From Methylobacteriaceae bacterium (lineage in GTDB: Bacteria > Pseudomonadota > Alphaproteobacteria > Rhizobiales > Beijerinckiaceae): DNA of 64,000 nucleotides. Below are positions 45,888 to 55,729 of the stretch, piece after piece. Where the stretch lies: NCBI GenBank assembly GCA_020638195.1, contig JACKJC010000005.1, positions 62,001 through 126,000 on the forward strand, in the 5' to 3' direction. The notes beneath the pieces are model-generated. The model did not search any database and was not told the origin of the DNA. It worked only from the letters and a program-made list of their open reading frames with translations. Positions within the stretch are counted from its first letter, which is position 1; every line of letters begins with the position of its first letter. Position numbers and translations under genes: made by a program.

Positions 45888-47060
45888 ATGAATATTCCAG
45901 GTATCGACCTCGGCCTGTCCGAGGACATCCGCATGCTGCGCGACACGGTGCAGGCTTTCGCCGCCGCCGAGATCGCGCCACGCGCGGCGCAAATCGACAA
46001 GGACAACGAATTTCCCGCCGACCTCTGGAAGAAGTTCGGCGACCTCGGACTGCTCGGCATGACCGCGCACGAGGATTATGGCGGCTCGAACATGGGCTAT
46101 CTCGCCCACATCGTCGCCATGGAAGAGATTTCACGCGCCTCCGCCTCGGTCGGCCTTTCCTATGGCGCCCACTCGAACCTTTGCGTCAATCAGATCCGCC
46201 GCAATGGCACGGAGGCGCAGCGCAAGAAATACCTGCCCAAGCTCATCTCCGGCGAGCACGTTGGCGCGCTAGCCATGTCCGAACCGGGCGCTGGCTCAGA
46301 CGTCGTCTCGATGAGGCTGCGCGCGGACAAGAAAGGCGACCGCTACGTCCTCAACGGCTCGAAAATGTGGATCACCAACGGCGGCGACGCCGACACGCTG
46401 GTCGTCTACGCCAAGACCGATCTCGAAGCCGGCCCGCGCGGCATGACGGCCTTCATCATCGAGAAGGGTTTTGCGGGTTTCAGCCACGGCCAGCATCTCG
46501 ACAAGCTCGGCATGCGCGGCTCCAATACGTTTCCGCTCTTCTTCGACAATTGCGAAGTGCCGGAGGAAAACGTCCTCGGCAAGGTCGGCGAGGGCGTGAA
46601 GGTTCTGATGTCCGGCCTCGACTACGAGCGCGCGGTTCTGTCGGGCGGCCCGCTCGGAATCATGGCCGCCTGCATGGATGTCGCCATCCCCTACATGCAC
46701 GAGCGCAAGCAGTTCGGTCAGCCGATCGGCGATTTCCAGCTGATGCAGGGCAAGATCGCCGACATGTATTCGACCTGGCAGGCGACGCGCGCCTATGTCT
46801 ATGCGGTAGGCCGCGCCTGCGACACGGCGGACCACGCCCGCACGCTGCGCAAGGATGCAGCTGGCGCCATCCTCTACTCCGCGGAAAAGGCGACATGGAT
46901 GGCGGGCGAAACGATCCAGGCGCTCGGCGGCGTCGGCTACACCAACGAATTTCCTGCCGGTCGCCTGTGGCGCGATGCGAAACTGTACGAGATCGGCGCC
47001 GGCACCAGCGAAATCCGCCGCATGCTGATTGGCCGCGAATTGATGGCTGAGACGAAGTGA
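45888..47060 (+). CDS. ivd: Isovaleryl-CoA dehydrogenase
   Basis: A 390-residue acyl-CoA dehydrogenase that converts isovaleryl-CoA to 3-methylcrotonyl-CoA, the third step of leucine breakdown, reducing ETF. The catalytic glutamate is at the IVD-specific place, Glu247 in [15 protein letters not shown]. Other signatures are [14 protein letters not shown] and the C-terminal [28 protein letters not shown] ribosome site fixes the start at MNIPGIDL. The 3-methylcrotonyl-CoA carboxylase genes follow, which supports the assignment over other short-chain dehydrogenases. Confidence 0.94.
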   Translation: MNIPGIDLGLSEDIRMLRDTVQAFAAAEIAPRAAQIDKDNEFPADLWKKFGDLGLLGMTAHEDYGGSNMGYLAHIVAMEEISRASASVGLSYGAHSNLCVNQIRRNGTEAQRKKYLPKLISGEHVGALAMSEPGAGSDVVSMRLRADKKGDRYVLNGSKMWITNGGDADTLVVYAKTDLEAGPRGMTAFIIEKGFAGFSHGQHLDKLGMRGSNTFPLFFDNCEVPEENVLGKVGEGVKVLMSGLDYERAVLSGGPLGIMAACMDVAIPYMHERKQFGQPIGDFQLMQGKIADMYSTWQATRAYVYAVGRACDTADHARTLRKDAAGAILYSAEKATWMAGETIQALGGVGYTNEFPAGRLWRDAKLYEIGAGTSEIRRMLIGRELMAETK

Positions 47061-47064
47061 TATC

Positions 47065-47120
47065 GGACCGCGAGCCCCAAGGCTCGCGGCGCCGCAAGCG
47101 AGCCTGAAGGCTCGCGGTCC
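47065..47120. repeat. 56-bp composite palindromic repeat, copy 2
   Basis: The same layout as 18652-18707: 23-bp arms starting GGACC and ending GGTCC, a 10-base loop, and in each arm a GCGAGCC-4 bases-GGCTCGC palindrome. The left arm is identical to that of copy 1 at 22 of 23 positions; the loop differs. It lies between ivd and the carboxylase beta gene and would form a large hairpin within the operon mRNA. Confidence 0.85.
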
Positions 47121-47137
47121 AACTATGGAAACGCCCG

Positions 47138-48745
47138 ATGCAAGCCCTGAAATCCAACGTCAACACGCGGTCCGACGAATTCAAGGCAAACGCCGCCGCC
47201 ATGCGCGGCCTGGTCGATGATCTGCGGGACAAGTTTTCGACCGTCGCGGCCGGCGGCGGCGCGGAGGCGTGCAAGCGCCACGTCTCCCGCGGGAAGCTGC
47301 TGCCGCGCGAACGCGTCGATCACCTCGTCGATCCTGGCGCGCCCTTTCTCGAGGTCGGCCAGCTCGCCGCCTATGGCATGTACGACAATGATGCGCCCTC
47401 GGCAGGCGTCATCACCGGCGTCGGCCTTGTGCAGGGGGTGGAGTGCATGATCGTCGCCAATGACGCGACGGTGAAGGGCGGCACCTATTACCCGATGACG
47501 GTCAAGAAGCATCTGCGCGCGCAGGAGATTGCCGAGCAGAACAATCTTCCTTGCATCTATCTCGTGGATTCCGGCGGCGCCTTCCTGCCGCGACAGGACG
47601 AGGTTTTTCCCGACCGCGAGCATTTCGGCCGCATCTTCTTCAACCAGGCCAACATGTCCGCCAAGGGCATTCCGCAGATCGCGGTCGTCATGGGCTCGTG
47701 CACCGCGGGCGGCGCCTATGTGCCGGCCATGTCCGACGAGAGCGTGATCGTGCGCAACCAGGGCACGATCTTCTTGGGCGGCCCGCCGTTGGTGAAGGCG
47801 GCGACCGGCGAAGTGGTGAGCGCGGAAGACCTTGGCGGCGCCGACGTGCATACACGCATTTCGGGCGTCTGCGACCATTTCGCGGAGAACGACGCGCATG
47901 CCTTGTTCATCGCAAGGCGCATCGTCTCCAATCTCAATCGCACAAAGCCCGTCGGCCTCAGGATCGGCGCGGCCGACGAGCCACTCTACGACCCGAGCGA
48001 ACTCTACGGCGTCATCCCGACCGATACGCGAAAACCCTATGACGTGCGCGAAGTCATCGCGCGCGTGGTCGACGGGTCGCGCTTTGACGAATTCAAGGCG
48101 CGCTACGGGTCGACATTGGTCACGGGCTTTGCCGAACTCTATGGCTATCCCGTCGGCATCATTGCCAACAATGGCATTCTCTTCTCGGAGAGCGCGCAGA
48201 AGGGAGCGCATTTCATCGAACTCTGCGCGCAGCGCGGCATTCCGCTCATCTTCCTGCAGAACATCACCGGCTTCATGGTCGGCCGCAAATACGAGAACGC
48301 CGGCATCGCGCGCGACGGCGCGAAAATGGTGACTGCGGTCGCGACCGCGCAGGTGCCGAAACTGACCCTCATCCTCGGCGGCTCCTTCGGCGCCGGCAAT
48401 TACGGCATGTGCGGCCGCGCCTATTCGCCGCGCTTCCTGTGGATGTGGCCCAACGCCCGCGTCTCCGTCATGGGCGGCGAACAGGCCGCCAGCGTTCTCG
48501 CCACCGTGCGCCGCGACGGCATCGAAGCCAAGGGCGGTGAGTGGAGCAAGGATGAGGAAGACAGGTTCAAGGCGCCGATCCGCGAACAGTACGAAGTGCA
48601 GGGTCATCCCTATTACGCGACCGCGCGGCTGTGGGACGATGGCGTCTTTGACCCCGCGGACACGCGCCGCGTGCTCGGCCTCTCGCTGTCCGCCTCGCTG
48701 AATGCGCCGATCCAGCCGACGAAGTTCGGATTGTTCAGGATGTGA
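47138..48745 (+). CDS. mccB: Methylcrotonyl-CoA carboxylase, carboxyltransferase (beta) subunit
   Basis: The 535-residue carboxyltransferase that moves the carboxyl group from biotin to 3-methylcrotonyl-CoA, giving 3-methylglutaconyl-CoA. It has the N- and C-terminal crotonase-like halves of this family: the first with [17 protein letters not shown] and [16 protein letters not shown], the second with [29 protein letters not shown] and [20 protein letters not shown]. This last block is typical of MCC rather than propionyl-CoA carboxylase. It is preceded by the palindromic repeat and followed, after a hairpin, by the alpha subunit gene. Confidence 0.95.
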   Translation: MQALKSNVNTRSDEFKANAAAMRGLVDDLRDKFSTVAAGGGAEACKRHVSRGKLLPRERVDHLVDPGAPFLEVGQLAAYGMYDNDAPSAGVITGVGLVQGVECMIVANDATVKGGTYYPMTVKKHLRAQEIAEQNNLPCIYLVDSGGAFLPRQDEVFPDREHFGRIFFNQANMSAKGIPQIAVVMGSCTAGGAYVPAMSDESVIVRNQGTIFLGGPPLVKAATGEVVSAEDLGGADVHTRISGVCDHFAENDAHALFIARRIVSNLNRTKPVGLRIGAADEPLYDPSELYGVIPTDTRKPYDVREVIARVVDGSRFDEFKARYGSTLVTGFAELYGYPVGIIANNGILFSESAQKGAHFIELCAQRGIPLIFLQNITGFMVGRKYENAGIARDGAKMVTAVATAQVPKLTLILGGSFGAGNYGMCGRAYSPRFLWMWPNARVSVMGGEQAASVLATVRRDGIEAKGGEWSKDEEDRFKAPIREQYEVQGHPYYATARLWDDGVFDPADTRRVLGLSLSASLNAPIQPTKFGLFRM

Positions 48746-48756
48746 TGGGACGCAAC

Positions 48757-48781
48757 CCCTCCCCCACAAGGGGGGGGAGGG
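48757..48781. repeat. CCCTCCCCC/GGGGGAGGG hairpin between carboxylase genes
   Basis: A 9-bp perfect inverted repeat with a 7-base loop in the 67-bp gap between the beta and alpha carboxylase genes. Similar C-rich/G-rich hairpins are common dispersed elements in alphaproteobacterial intergenic DNA. There is no T-run after it, so readthrough into the alpha gene is expected. Confidence 0.6.
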
Positions 48782-48812
48782 AACCAGATTCGTAATGCGG
48801 CAAGGAAACGCC

Positions 48813-50816
48813 ATGTTCGACAAGATCCTCATCGCCAATCGCGGCGAAATCGCCTGCCGCATCATGAAGACCGCGCGTCGCATGGGCGTCGCCACGGTCG
48901 CCGTCTATTCCGAGGCCGACGCCGGCGCGCGCCACGTGCGCATGGCTGACGAAGCGATCTTCATCGGCCCGTCGCCCGCGCGCGAAAGCTATCTGGTCAT
49001 CGACAAGATCATCGATGCCGCCAAGCGCACCGGCGCGCAGGCGATCCATCCCGGTTATGGCTTCCTGTCGGAAAACGAAGCCTTCTGTCATGCCTGCGAG
49101 GCGGCGGGCATCGTCTTCATCGGCCCGCCCGTCGGCGCCATTCGCGCCATGGGCTCGAAGTCCGAGGCCAAGAAGTTGATGGAGGCGGCGAATGTGCCGT
49201 TGACGCCGGGCTATCATGGCGACGATCAGGATGCCGCGCTGTTGAAGTCCAAGGCCGACGCCATTGGCTATCCCGTCATGATCAAGGCGGCGGCCGGCGG
49301 CGGCGGCAAGGGCATGCGGCAGGTGATCAAGACGGAAGATTTCGACGCCGCGCTCGCCTCCTGCAAGCGCGAGGCGGCGGCGAGCTTCGGCTCCAACCAC
49401 GTTCTGGTCGAAAAGTACATCGTCCGGCCCCGCCACATCGAAATTCAGGTGTTCGGCGATAGCCAAGGGGAATGCGTCTATCTCTTCGAGCGCGACTGCT
49501 CGGTGCAGCGCCGCCACCAGAAGGTTCTGGAAGAAGCGCCCGCGCCCGGCATGACGCCGGAGCGCCGTCGCCAGATGGGCGAGGCGGCGGTCGCTGCCGC
49601 CAAGGCGGTCGGCTATGTCGGCGCCGGCACGGTCGAGTTCATCGCTACGCAGGACGGCCAATTCTATTTCATGGAAATGAACACGCGCCTGCAGGTCGAG
49701 CATCCCGTGACGGAAATGATCACAGGGCTAGACCTCGTCGAATGGCAATTGCGCGTCGCCGCCGGGGAGCCGCTACCGCTGGCGCAGGAGCAATTGCACA
49801 TCAACGGCCATGCGCTCGAAGCGCGTATCTACGCCGAGGACCCCAACAAGAACTTCCTGCCCTCGACCGGGAGGCTCGCTCATCTCGCGCCGCCGCCGGA
49901 AAGTCTCAATGTGCGCGTCGACACCGGCGTGGAGGAGGGCGACAGCATCAGCCCCTTCTACGATCCGATGATCGCAAAGCTGATCGTCTGGGACGACGAT
50001 CGCGATCGTGCGCGTGCGAGAATGTTGCAGGCGTTGGCCGACTATCGCGTCGTCGGCGTCAACAACAACATCGATTTCCTCTCGCGCCTCGTCGCCTGTC
50101 CTGCCTTCGCCTCTGCCGATCTCGACACCGGCCTGATCGAGCGCGAGCGCGGCTTTCTCTTTCCGGGCGCCGAGACGCCGCCTGACGAGGCCTTCCTGAT
50201 CGCCACGCTGGCCGACCTCCTGCGCGAACGCAGCTTTGCGCAAACGCGCGCGCAGCGCGGTTCCGACGCGGCCTCGCCCTGGCATGCGCGAGATGGATGG
50301 CGGCTGAACGGCGCCGCCAAGCGTTCGCAGCTCTATCGTTTCGGCGATGCGCAGACAGGCGTCAGCGTTCTCGCGCGCAATGACGGCTATGCGCTGTCGC
50401 TCGCGGACAAGACGCATGATGTGCGTGGAAAGATCGACGAACGCGGCGCACTGCGCGTTGAGATCGACGGCGTCCGCAAGGACGCCGCCGTGATCGCAGC
50501 CGGGCACATGCGCCATGTATTCCTCGACGGTCGCGCGTGGCGGCTCGCGGCGGTCGATCCGCTGCACGTCGCAACAGACAGCGCCGGCGGCCACGGCGGC
50601 CTCCTCGCGCCCATGCCGGGGAAGATCATCGCCATCATAGCCGAGGCCGGCGCCAAGGTCGACAAGGGCGCGCCGCTGCTGATCCTCGAAGCCATGAAGA
50701 TGGAGCACACGATCGCCGCGCCATCGGACGGCGTGCTGAAGGCTCATCGCTTCGCCGTCGGCGATCAGGTCAGCGATGGCGCCGAGCTGGTCGAATTCGA
50801 GCCGGCGAAAGCGTAG
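48813..50816 (+). CDS. mccA: Methylcrotonyl-CoA carboxylase, biotin-containing (alpha) subunit
   Basis: A 667-residue subunit with biotin carboxylase and biotin carrier domains. The N-terminal ATP-grasp carboxylase begins [16 protein letters not shown], has the glycine-rich loop [12 protein letters not shown] and the catalytic [18 protein letters not shown]. The C-terminal biotinyl domain has EAMKMEH with the biotin-accepting Lys629. The length matches MCC alpha subunits. The ATG is supported by AAGGAAACG. Pairing with the beta gene and ivd indicates leucine degradation. The hydratase and lyase steps that follow are not encoded in this window. Confidence 0.95.
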   Translation: MFDKILIANRGEIACRIMKTARRMGVATVAVYSEADAGARHVRMADEAIFIGPSPARESYLVIDKIIDAAKRTGAQAIHPGYGFLSENEAFCHACEAAGIVFIGPPVGAIRAMGSKSEAKKLMEAANVPLTPGYHGDDQDAALLKSKADAIGYPVMIKAAAGGGGKGMRQVIKTEDFDAALASCKREAAASFGSNHVLVEKYIVRPRHIEIQVFGDSQGECVYLFERDCSVQRRHQKVLEEAPAPGMTPERRRQMGEAAVAAAKAVGYVGAGTVEFIATQDGQFYFMEMNTRLQVEHPVTEMITGLDLVEWQLRVAAGEPLPLAQEQLHINGHALEARIYAEDPNKNFLPSTGRLAHLAPPPESLNVRVDTGVEEGDSISPFYDPMIAKLIVWDDDRDRARARMLQALADYRVVGVNNNIDFLSRLVACPAFASADLDTGLIERERGFLFPGAETPPDEAFLIATLADLLRERSFAQTRAQRGSDAASPWHARDGWRLNGAAKRSQLYRFGDAQTGVSVLARNDGYALSLADKTHDVRGKIDERGALRVEIDGVRKDAAVIAAGHMRHVFLDGRAWRLAAVDPLHVATDSAGGHGGLLAPMPGKIIAIIAEAGAKVDKGAPLLILEAMKMEHTIAAPSDGVLKAHRFAVGDQVSDGAELVEFEPAKA

Positions 50817-50844
50817 GATAAAAAAACATCTCGAGGAAACGGCC

Positions 50845-52533
50845 ATGACCAAGCTCAGTCACGACAAGGGCGCGACCGGCGTTCCGCTGATCGAACAGAC
50901 GATCGGCGCCTATTTCGACGCGGCCTGCGCAAAACACGCGTCTCGCGAAGCGCTCGTGTCGCGCCATCAGAACGACCGTCTCACCTACGCCGAACTCAAG
51001 CGCCGCGTCGACGCAGTCGCCTGTTCGCTGAGGCGCCTGGGGCTCGAGAAGGGCGACCGTGTCGCCATCTGGTCGCAGAACAATGTCGAATGGCTGCTGA
51101 CGCAGCACGCGACCGCCAAGGCAGGTCTCGTTCTGGTCAATATCAACCCCGCCTATCGTCGCGCCGAGCTCGAATATGCGATCAACAAGGTCGGTTGCCG
51201 CGCCATCGTCCTCTCGCCCGCGTTCAAGACATCGAATTACATCGAAATGCTCGGCGACCTCGCGCCGGAACTGACTTCGGCCCAGCCCGGCGCGCTGAAG
51301 GCGGCCAAACTGCCCTCGCTGCAATTCGTCATCCGCCTCGGCTCGGACAAGACTCCCGGCATGTACAATTTCGACGAGTTGCTGACGCAGCCCACGGATG
51401 CGGAGATGGATGCGCTGGCCGCGCTCGGCGCGACGCTCAAGGCTGACGAGCCCATCAATATCCAGTTCACTTCGGGTACGACGGGCAACCCCAAAGGCGC
51501 CACGCTCACCCACCGCAACATTCTAAATAACGGATTCTTCGTCGGCGAGGCGATCCGGCTCACCGACAAGGACAAGATCTGCGTGCCGGTTCCGCTCTAC
51601 CATTGCTTCGGCATGGTGATGGCCAATCTCGGCGCGCTGACGCATGGCGCGACGCTGGTCTATCCTGCAGAGGCCTTCGATCCGCTCGCCGTGCTGCAGG
51701 CCGTGTCTGAAGAGCGCTGCACGACCCTCTACGGCGTGCCGACCATGTTCATCGGCGCGCTCGACCATCCCGATTTTGCGAAATTCGACCTTTCGTCGCT
51801 GCGCACCGGCATCATGGCCGGCAGTCCGTGCCCGATCGAGGTGATGAAGCGCGTCATCAACCAGATGCACATGAGCGAAGTGACGATCGCCTATGGCATG
51901 ACGGAGACATCGCCGGTTTCGACCCAGAGCGCGGTCGACGATTCCATCGAGCTGCGCGTGTCCACGGTCGGTCGTGTCCAGCCGCATGTGGAGATCAAGA
52001 TCATCGACGCCGACGGCAAGACCGTGCCGCGCGGCATGACCGGCGAATTTTGCACGCGCGGCTATTCGATCATGCGGGGCTATTGGGGCGACATCGCCAA
52101 GACGGCCGAGGCGGTCGATGGCGAAGGCTGGATGCACACCGGCGACCTCGCGACCATGGACGACAACGGCTATTGTAACATCGTCGGCCGCATCAAGGAC
52201 ATGGTCATTCGCGGCGGCGAGAACGTCTATCCGCGCGAGATCGAGGAATTTCTCTATCGCCATCCGAAAATCAGGGATGTGCAGGTGGTCGGCCTGCCAG
52301 ACAAGAAATTTGGCGAGGAGCTCTGCGCCTGGATCGTGCCGCGCGAGGGCGAGACGATCACGGAAGACGAAGTGCGCGATTTCTGCAAGGGACAGATCGC
52401 GCATTACAAGGTGCCGCGCTACATCAAGTTCGTCGACGGTTTCCCGATGACGGTCACCGGCAAGATCCAGAAATTCCTGATCCGCGACCAGATGAAGCAG
52501 GAACTGGGACTCGAGGAAAGCAAGACCGCCTGA
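50845..52533 (+). CDS. Acyl-CoA synthetase (AMP-forming), ACSF2-like
   Basis: A 562-residue ANL-family ligase. All catalytic motifs are present: [10 protein letters not shown] (209-218), the YGMTETSPV motif, GWMHTGDLA, the hinge [16 protein letters not shown] and the C-terminal adenylation lysine Lys540 (TVTGKIQK). The sequence resembles medium-chain ACSF2-type synthetases. It follows mccA by 28 bp with its own GAGGAAAC ribosome site. AMP-binding ligases are frequent neighbours of leucine-catabolism genes, where they may activate branched or medium-chain acids; the substrate is not determined here. Confidence 0.92.
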   Translation: MTKLSHDKGATGVPLIEQTIGAYFDAACAKHASREALVSRHQNDRLTYAELKRRVDAVACSLRRLGLEKGDRVAIWSQNNVEWLLTQHATAKAGLVLVNINPAYRRAELEYAINKVGCRAIVLSPAFKTSNYIEMLGDLAPELTSAQPGALKAAKLPSLQFVIRLGSDKTPGMYNFDELLTQPTDAEMDALAALGATLKADEPINIQFTSGTTGNPKGATLTHRNILNNGFFVGEAIRLTDKDKICVPVPLYHCFGMVMANLGALTHGATLVYPAEAFDPLAVLQAVSEERCTTLYGVPTMFIGALDHPDFAKFDLSSLRTGIMAGSPCPIEVMKRVINQMHMSEVTIAYGMTETSPVSTQSAVDDSIELRVSTVGRVQPHVEIKIIDADGKTVPRGMTGEFCTRGYSIMRGYWGDIAKTAEAVDGEGWMHTGDLATMDDNGYCNIVGRIKDMVIRGGENVYPREIEEFLYRHPKIRDVQVVGLPDKKFGEELCAWIVPREGETITEDEVRDFCKGQIAHYKVPRYIKFVDGFPMTVTGKIQKFLIRDQMKQELGLEESKTA

Positions 52534-52562
52534 GGCGCAGGGCGGGCGCGCAAGGAGACGCG

Positions 52563-54167
52563 ATGCGGCGTTGGAACGGCTGGGGCGACGACGCAATCGA
52601 GGCGCATCTGCCCGAAGGCGCGCTCGATTTTCTCCGCGCGCGCATCGGCGCGGCGCAACGGCCGGTCGACGCGACGAAAGAGCAGGCGCTGGCCTATATC
52701 GGCGGCTCGCGCCTGCCTGCTCATCCGCTTGTCGACACGAGCGCCGAAGCCCGCCTGACCGCCAGCTTCGGCCAGAGCCTTGGCGACTGGCTGCGATTGC
52801 GGTTCGGCCGGATCGACGTCGTTGTCGATGGCGTCGCGGCGCCGAAGGATGAAGCGGACGTTCGCGTCCTGCTGGATTGGGCGCAACAGGTCGGCGCGCG
52901 CATCATCCCGCAGGGCGGCGCGACCAGCGTCGTCGGCCATCTCACGCCGCCTGCCGGCGACCGGCCGGTCCTTGCGCTGTCGCTCGCGCATCTCGACCGC
53001 CTCGTCCACTTCGATCCGCAGGCGCAGCTTGCGACTTTCGAGGCGGGCGCCGCCGGCCCGCAGATCGAAGCGACGTTGCGCGAAAAATGCTTCACGCTCG
53101 GTCATTTTCCGCAGAGCTTCGACTATTCGACGCTCGGCGGCTGGATCGCGACGCGTTCCTCCGGCCAGCAATCCGCGCGCTATGGGCGCATCGAAGGCAT
53201 GTTCGCCGGCGCGCGCGTCGAGACGCCGACCGGCCGTCTGGATATCCCGACATTCCCGGCGTCGGCCGCCGGGCCCGATTTGCGCGAATGGGCGTTGGGC
53301 TCGGAAGGTCGTATCGGCGTGATCACGCAGGCGACAGTGCGTATCACGCCGGCGCCGGAGCGCGAGACATTCGTCGCTTATTTCCTGCCGGAATGGCCGC
53401 GCGGCCAACAGGCGGCGCGCGAACTCGCGCAGGCCAAGCTCGGCCTCTCCATGCTGCGGCTCGCCAACCAGACGGAAACCGAGACGACGCTGCGTCTTGC
53501 TGGCGGCAGCGGCGCCGTGCGCTGGCTCGAACGCTATCTGCGCGCACGCGGTTGCGGTGAGAAAAAAGTTCTATTGCTTGCTGGCTTCACTGGCGGGGTG
53601 GCGCAGGTCCGCGCCGTACGCAGGCAGGCGCAAGCGATCCTGCGCCGCTACAGCGCGGTCTCGACAGGCGCGCTTCTCGGCGAAAAGTGGCGCGCCAATC
53701 GCTTCAAGTCAGTCTATCTGCGAAACGCGCTGTGGGATGCCGGCTACGCGGTCGATACGATGGAGACCGCGGTCGACTGGCCGCGCGTCGAGTCCACGAT
53801 GCGCGCGATGGAGGAGGCGGGACAAGGCGCGCTTTCGGCGCTCGGCGAACGTTGTCACGCGTACACGCATCTCTCGCACGTCTATCCGCAAGGCTCGAGT
53901 GTCTATTCGACCTTTGTGTTCCGTATAGGGCCGGACTTCGAATGGGCCTGGACGCGCTGGCGCGCGCTGAAATCGGCGGTCAGCGACGCCATCGTTCGCA
54001 GCGGCGGAACGATCTCGCATCAACACGGCGTCGGCAAGGATCACGCGCCCTGGCTCGAGGCGGAGAAAGGCGCGCGCGGCCTTCAGGCGATCGCCGACAT
54101 GATTTCCGGCTTCGATCCTGATGGCGTGATGGCGTCAGGCAATCTCGTCGCGGACAAGACATCGTGA
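52563..54167 (+). CDS. FAD-binding oxidase, alkyl-dihydroxyacetonephosphate-synthase-like
   Basis: A 534-residue flavoprotein of the VAO/PCMH family with an N-terminal FAD-binding domain (RIIPQGGATSVVGH, about 113-126) and a C-terminal cap domain. The block HFPQSFDYSTLGGWIATRSS and the following GQQSARYGRIE (181-211) and the late ISHQHGVGKDHAPWL (484-498, His486 and His488) are close to those of alkyl-DHAP synthase, the ether-lipid enzyme that exchanges the acyl group of acyl-DHAP for a fatty alcohol. Characterised eukaryotic enzymes have three histidines where this has His-Gln-His, so a related but different reaction is possible. The gene overlaps glpD (GTGA), which links it to glycerol phosphate metabolism. 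Confidence 0.82.
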   Translation: MRRWNGWGDDAIEAHLPEGALDFLRARIGAAQRPVDATKEQALAYIGGSRLPAHPLVDTSAEARLTASFGQSLGDWLRLRFGRIDVVVDGVAAPKDEADVRVLLDWAQQVGARIIPQGGATSVVGHLTPPAGDRPVLALSLAHLDRLVHFDPQAQLATFEAGAAGPQIEATLREKCFTLGHFPQSFDYSTLGGWIATRSSGQQSARYGRIEGMFAGARVETPTGRLDIPTFPASAAGPDLREWALGSEGRIGVITQATVRITPAPERETFVAYFLPEWPRGQQAARELAQAKLGLSMLRLANQTETETTLRLAGGSGAVRWLERYLRARGCGEKKVLLLAGFTGGVAQVRAVRRQAQAILRRYSAVSTGALLGEKWRANRFKSVYLRNALWDAGYAVDTMETAVDWPRVESTMRAMEEAGQGALSALGERCHAYTHLSHVYPQGSSVYSTFVFRIGPDFEWAWTRWRALKSAVSDAIVRSGGTISHQHGVGKDHAPWLEAEKGARGLQAIADMISGFDPDGVMASGNLVADKTS

Positions 54168-55729
54168 CGCGAGCCGAAAAGATCGCACGGCTGAAGGACG
54201 GGCCGTTCGACGTGCTGGTTATAGGCGGCGGCATTGCAGGCGCCGGAATTGCGCTTGAGGCCGCCCGCGTCGGCGCGCGCACCGCGCTCGTCGAAGCGCG
54301 CGATTTCGCGAGCGGAACCTCATCGCGCTCATCCAAGCTCGTCCATGGCGGCCTGCGCTACCTCGCACAGGGCAAGTTCGGATTGACGCGCGAATCCGTG
54401 CGCGAGCGCAACGCTCTGTTGCGAGATGCGCCCGATCTCGTGACGCCCAGGGAATTTCTCGTGCCGGTGCGTGCGGGCGCGAAAAACGGACGGATCAGGA
54501 TCGGCGTCGCGCTCGCGGTCTATGATTTTTTCGCCGGCGCGCGAAGCAGGCGGTGGCGGGATGCGCAAGCCCTGCTAACGGAAGTTCCCGTCGTCGCGCC
54601 CGACGATTTGCAGGGCGGCTGGTCCTACGCCGACGCGGAGACGGACGACGCCCGCCTTGTGTTGCGTGTCCTTCAGGAAGCGCAAGCGCATGGCGCCATA
54701 GCCGTCAACTATCTGGCGGTCGAAGATCTCCTGCGTGGCGCGGGGGGCGTGGAAGGCGCGCGGCTGCGCGATGCCGAAACCGGCGAGACATTCGAAGTCG
54801 CCGCGCGCCTCGTCGTCAACGCCGCCGGCGTCTGGTCCGACCGACTGCGCGACAAGATCGGCGCTGCGCCAAAATTGCGCCCCCTGCGCGGCAGTCATCT
54901 TCTGTTCGCCGCCGACCGCATTCCGCTCTCGCAGGCTCTGGGCTTCTTCGCGCAAGGCGACGGTCGGCCGATCTTCGCCGTGCCATGGGAGGGCGCTGTT
55001 CTCGTCGGCACGACGGACGTCGATCATCACGCCGATCTCGACGATGAGCCACGCATCTCGCGCGAAGAATTCGACTATCTCCTGACATCGGCGCAGCGGG
55101 AGTTCCCGACGCTCGGCCTGCGCGAATCCGACATTGTTTCGACCTGGGCGGGCGTCCGTCCGGTCGTCGCGTCGGGCGCGCACGTCGATCCTTCCAGGGA
55201 GACGCGCGATCATCTGATCGTGGGGGAGGGCGGCCTCCTGACCGTCACCGGCGGCAAGCTCACGACCTTCCGTTCGACCGCCGTCGCCGCCTTGCGCAAG
55301 GCCGCGGCGCGCGTGCCGGCGCTTGCGCGAGCGAGCGAAACGTCATGCGTTTTCGCGCCCGTCGCGCAACGTCTGGAGGGCGCGCCGCCGGACATCGCGC
55401 GGCGATTGATCGCGCGCTACGGCGCAGGCGCGCCAGACGTGATGAAGGCGGCGCAGCCGGGCGAACTCGAGACAATCGGCCCGACGCGGACCGTCTGGGC
55501 GGAACTACGCTGGGCGTTCCGGGCCGAGGACGTGTTGCATCTTGAAGATGCGATGCTGCGCCGTACCCGGCTCGGCCTCCTCATTCGGAACGGCGCCGGG
55601 GAGACGCTCGAAAGAGTCGGCGCCATTGCATGTGCGGAAACGGGCTGGAATGATGCGCGCTGGCGCTCGGAGACGGAGCGCTATCGCGCGCTGATCGCGC
55701 GCTGCTATTCGCTTCCGGCGGACGCATGA
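54164..55729 (+). CDS. glpD: Glycerol-3-phosphate dehydrogenase/oxidase (FAD-dependent)
   Basis: A 521-residue flavoprotein that oxidises glycerol 3-phosphate to dihydroxyacetone phosphate, normally passing electrons to quinone at the membrane. It has the N-terminal VLVIGGGIAGAGIALEAA motif (about 17-34), the GlpD signature SSRSSKLVHGGLRYL (about 53-67), a second FAD segment around LLTVTGGKLTTFR (about 360-372) and the C-terminal DAO_C domain (about 390-510). The GTG start overlaps the stop of the alkyl-DHAP-synthase-like gene, and the 3' end overlaps the FGGY kinase start by 4 bp. Confidence 0.92.
   Translation: MTRAEKIARLKDGPFDVLVIGGGIAGAGIALEAARVGARTALVEARDFASGTSSRSSKLVHGGLRYLAQGKFGLTRESVRERNALLRDAPDLVTPREFLVPVRAGAKNGRIRIGVALAVYDFFAGARSRRWRDAQALLTEVPVVAPDDLQGGWSYADAETDDARLVLRVLQEAQAHGAIAVNYLAVEDLLRGAGGVEGARLRDAETGETFEVAARLVVNAAGVWSDRLRDKIGAAPKLRPLRGSHLLFAADRIPLSQALGFFAQGDGRPIFAVPWEGAVLVGTTDVDHHADLDDEPRISREEFDYLLTSAQREFPTLGLRESDIVSTWAGVRPVVASGAHVDPSRETRDHLIVGEGGLLTVTGGKLTTFRSTAVAALRKAAARVPALARASETSCVFAPVAQRLEGAPPDIARRLIARYGAGAPDVMKAAQPGELETIGPTRTVWAELRWAFRAEDVLHLEDAMLRRTRLGLLIRNGAGETLERVGAIACAETGWNDARWRSETERYRALIARCYSLPADA

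Noticed and set aside
47123..48895. 590-codon open frame opposite the carboxylase beta gene
   Set aside because: Antisense to a gene with complete carboxyltransferase motifs; no family resemblance of its own.
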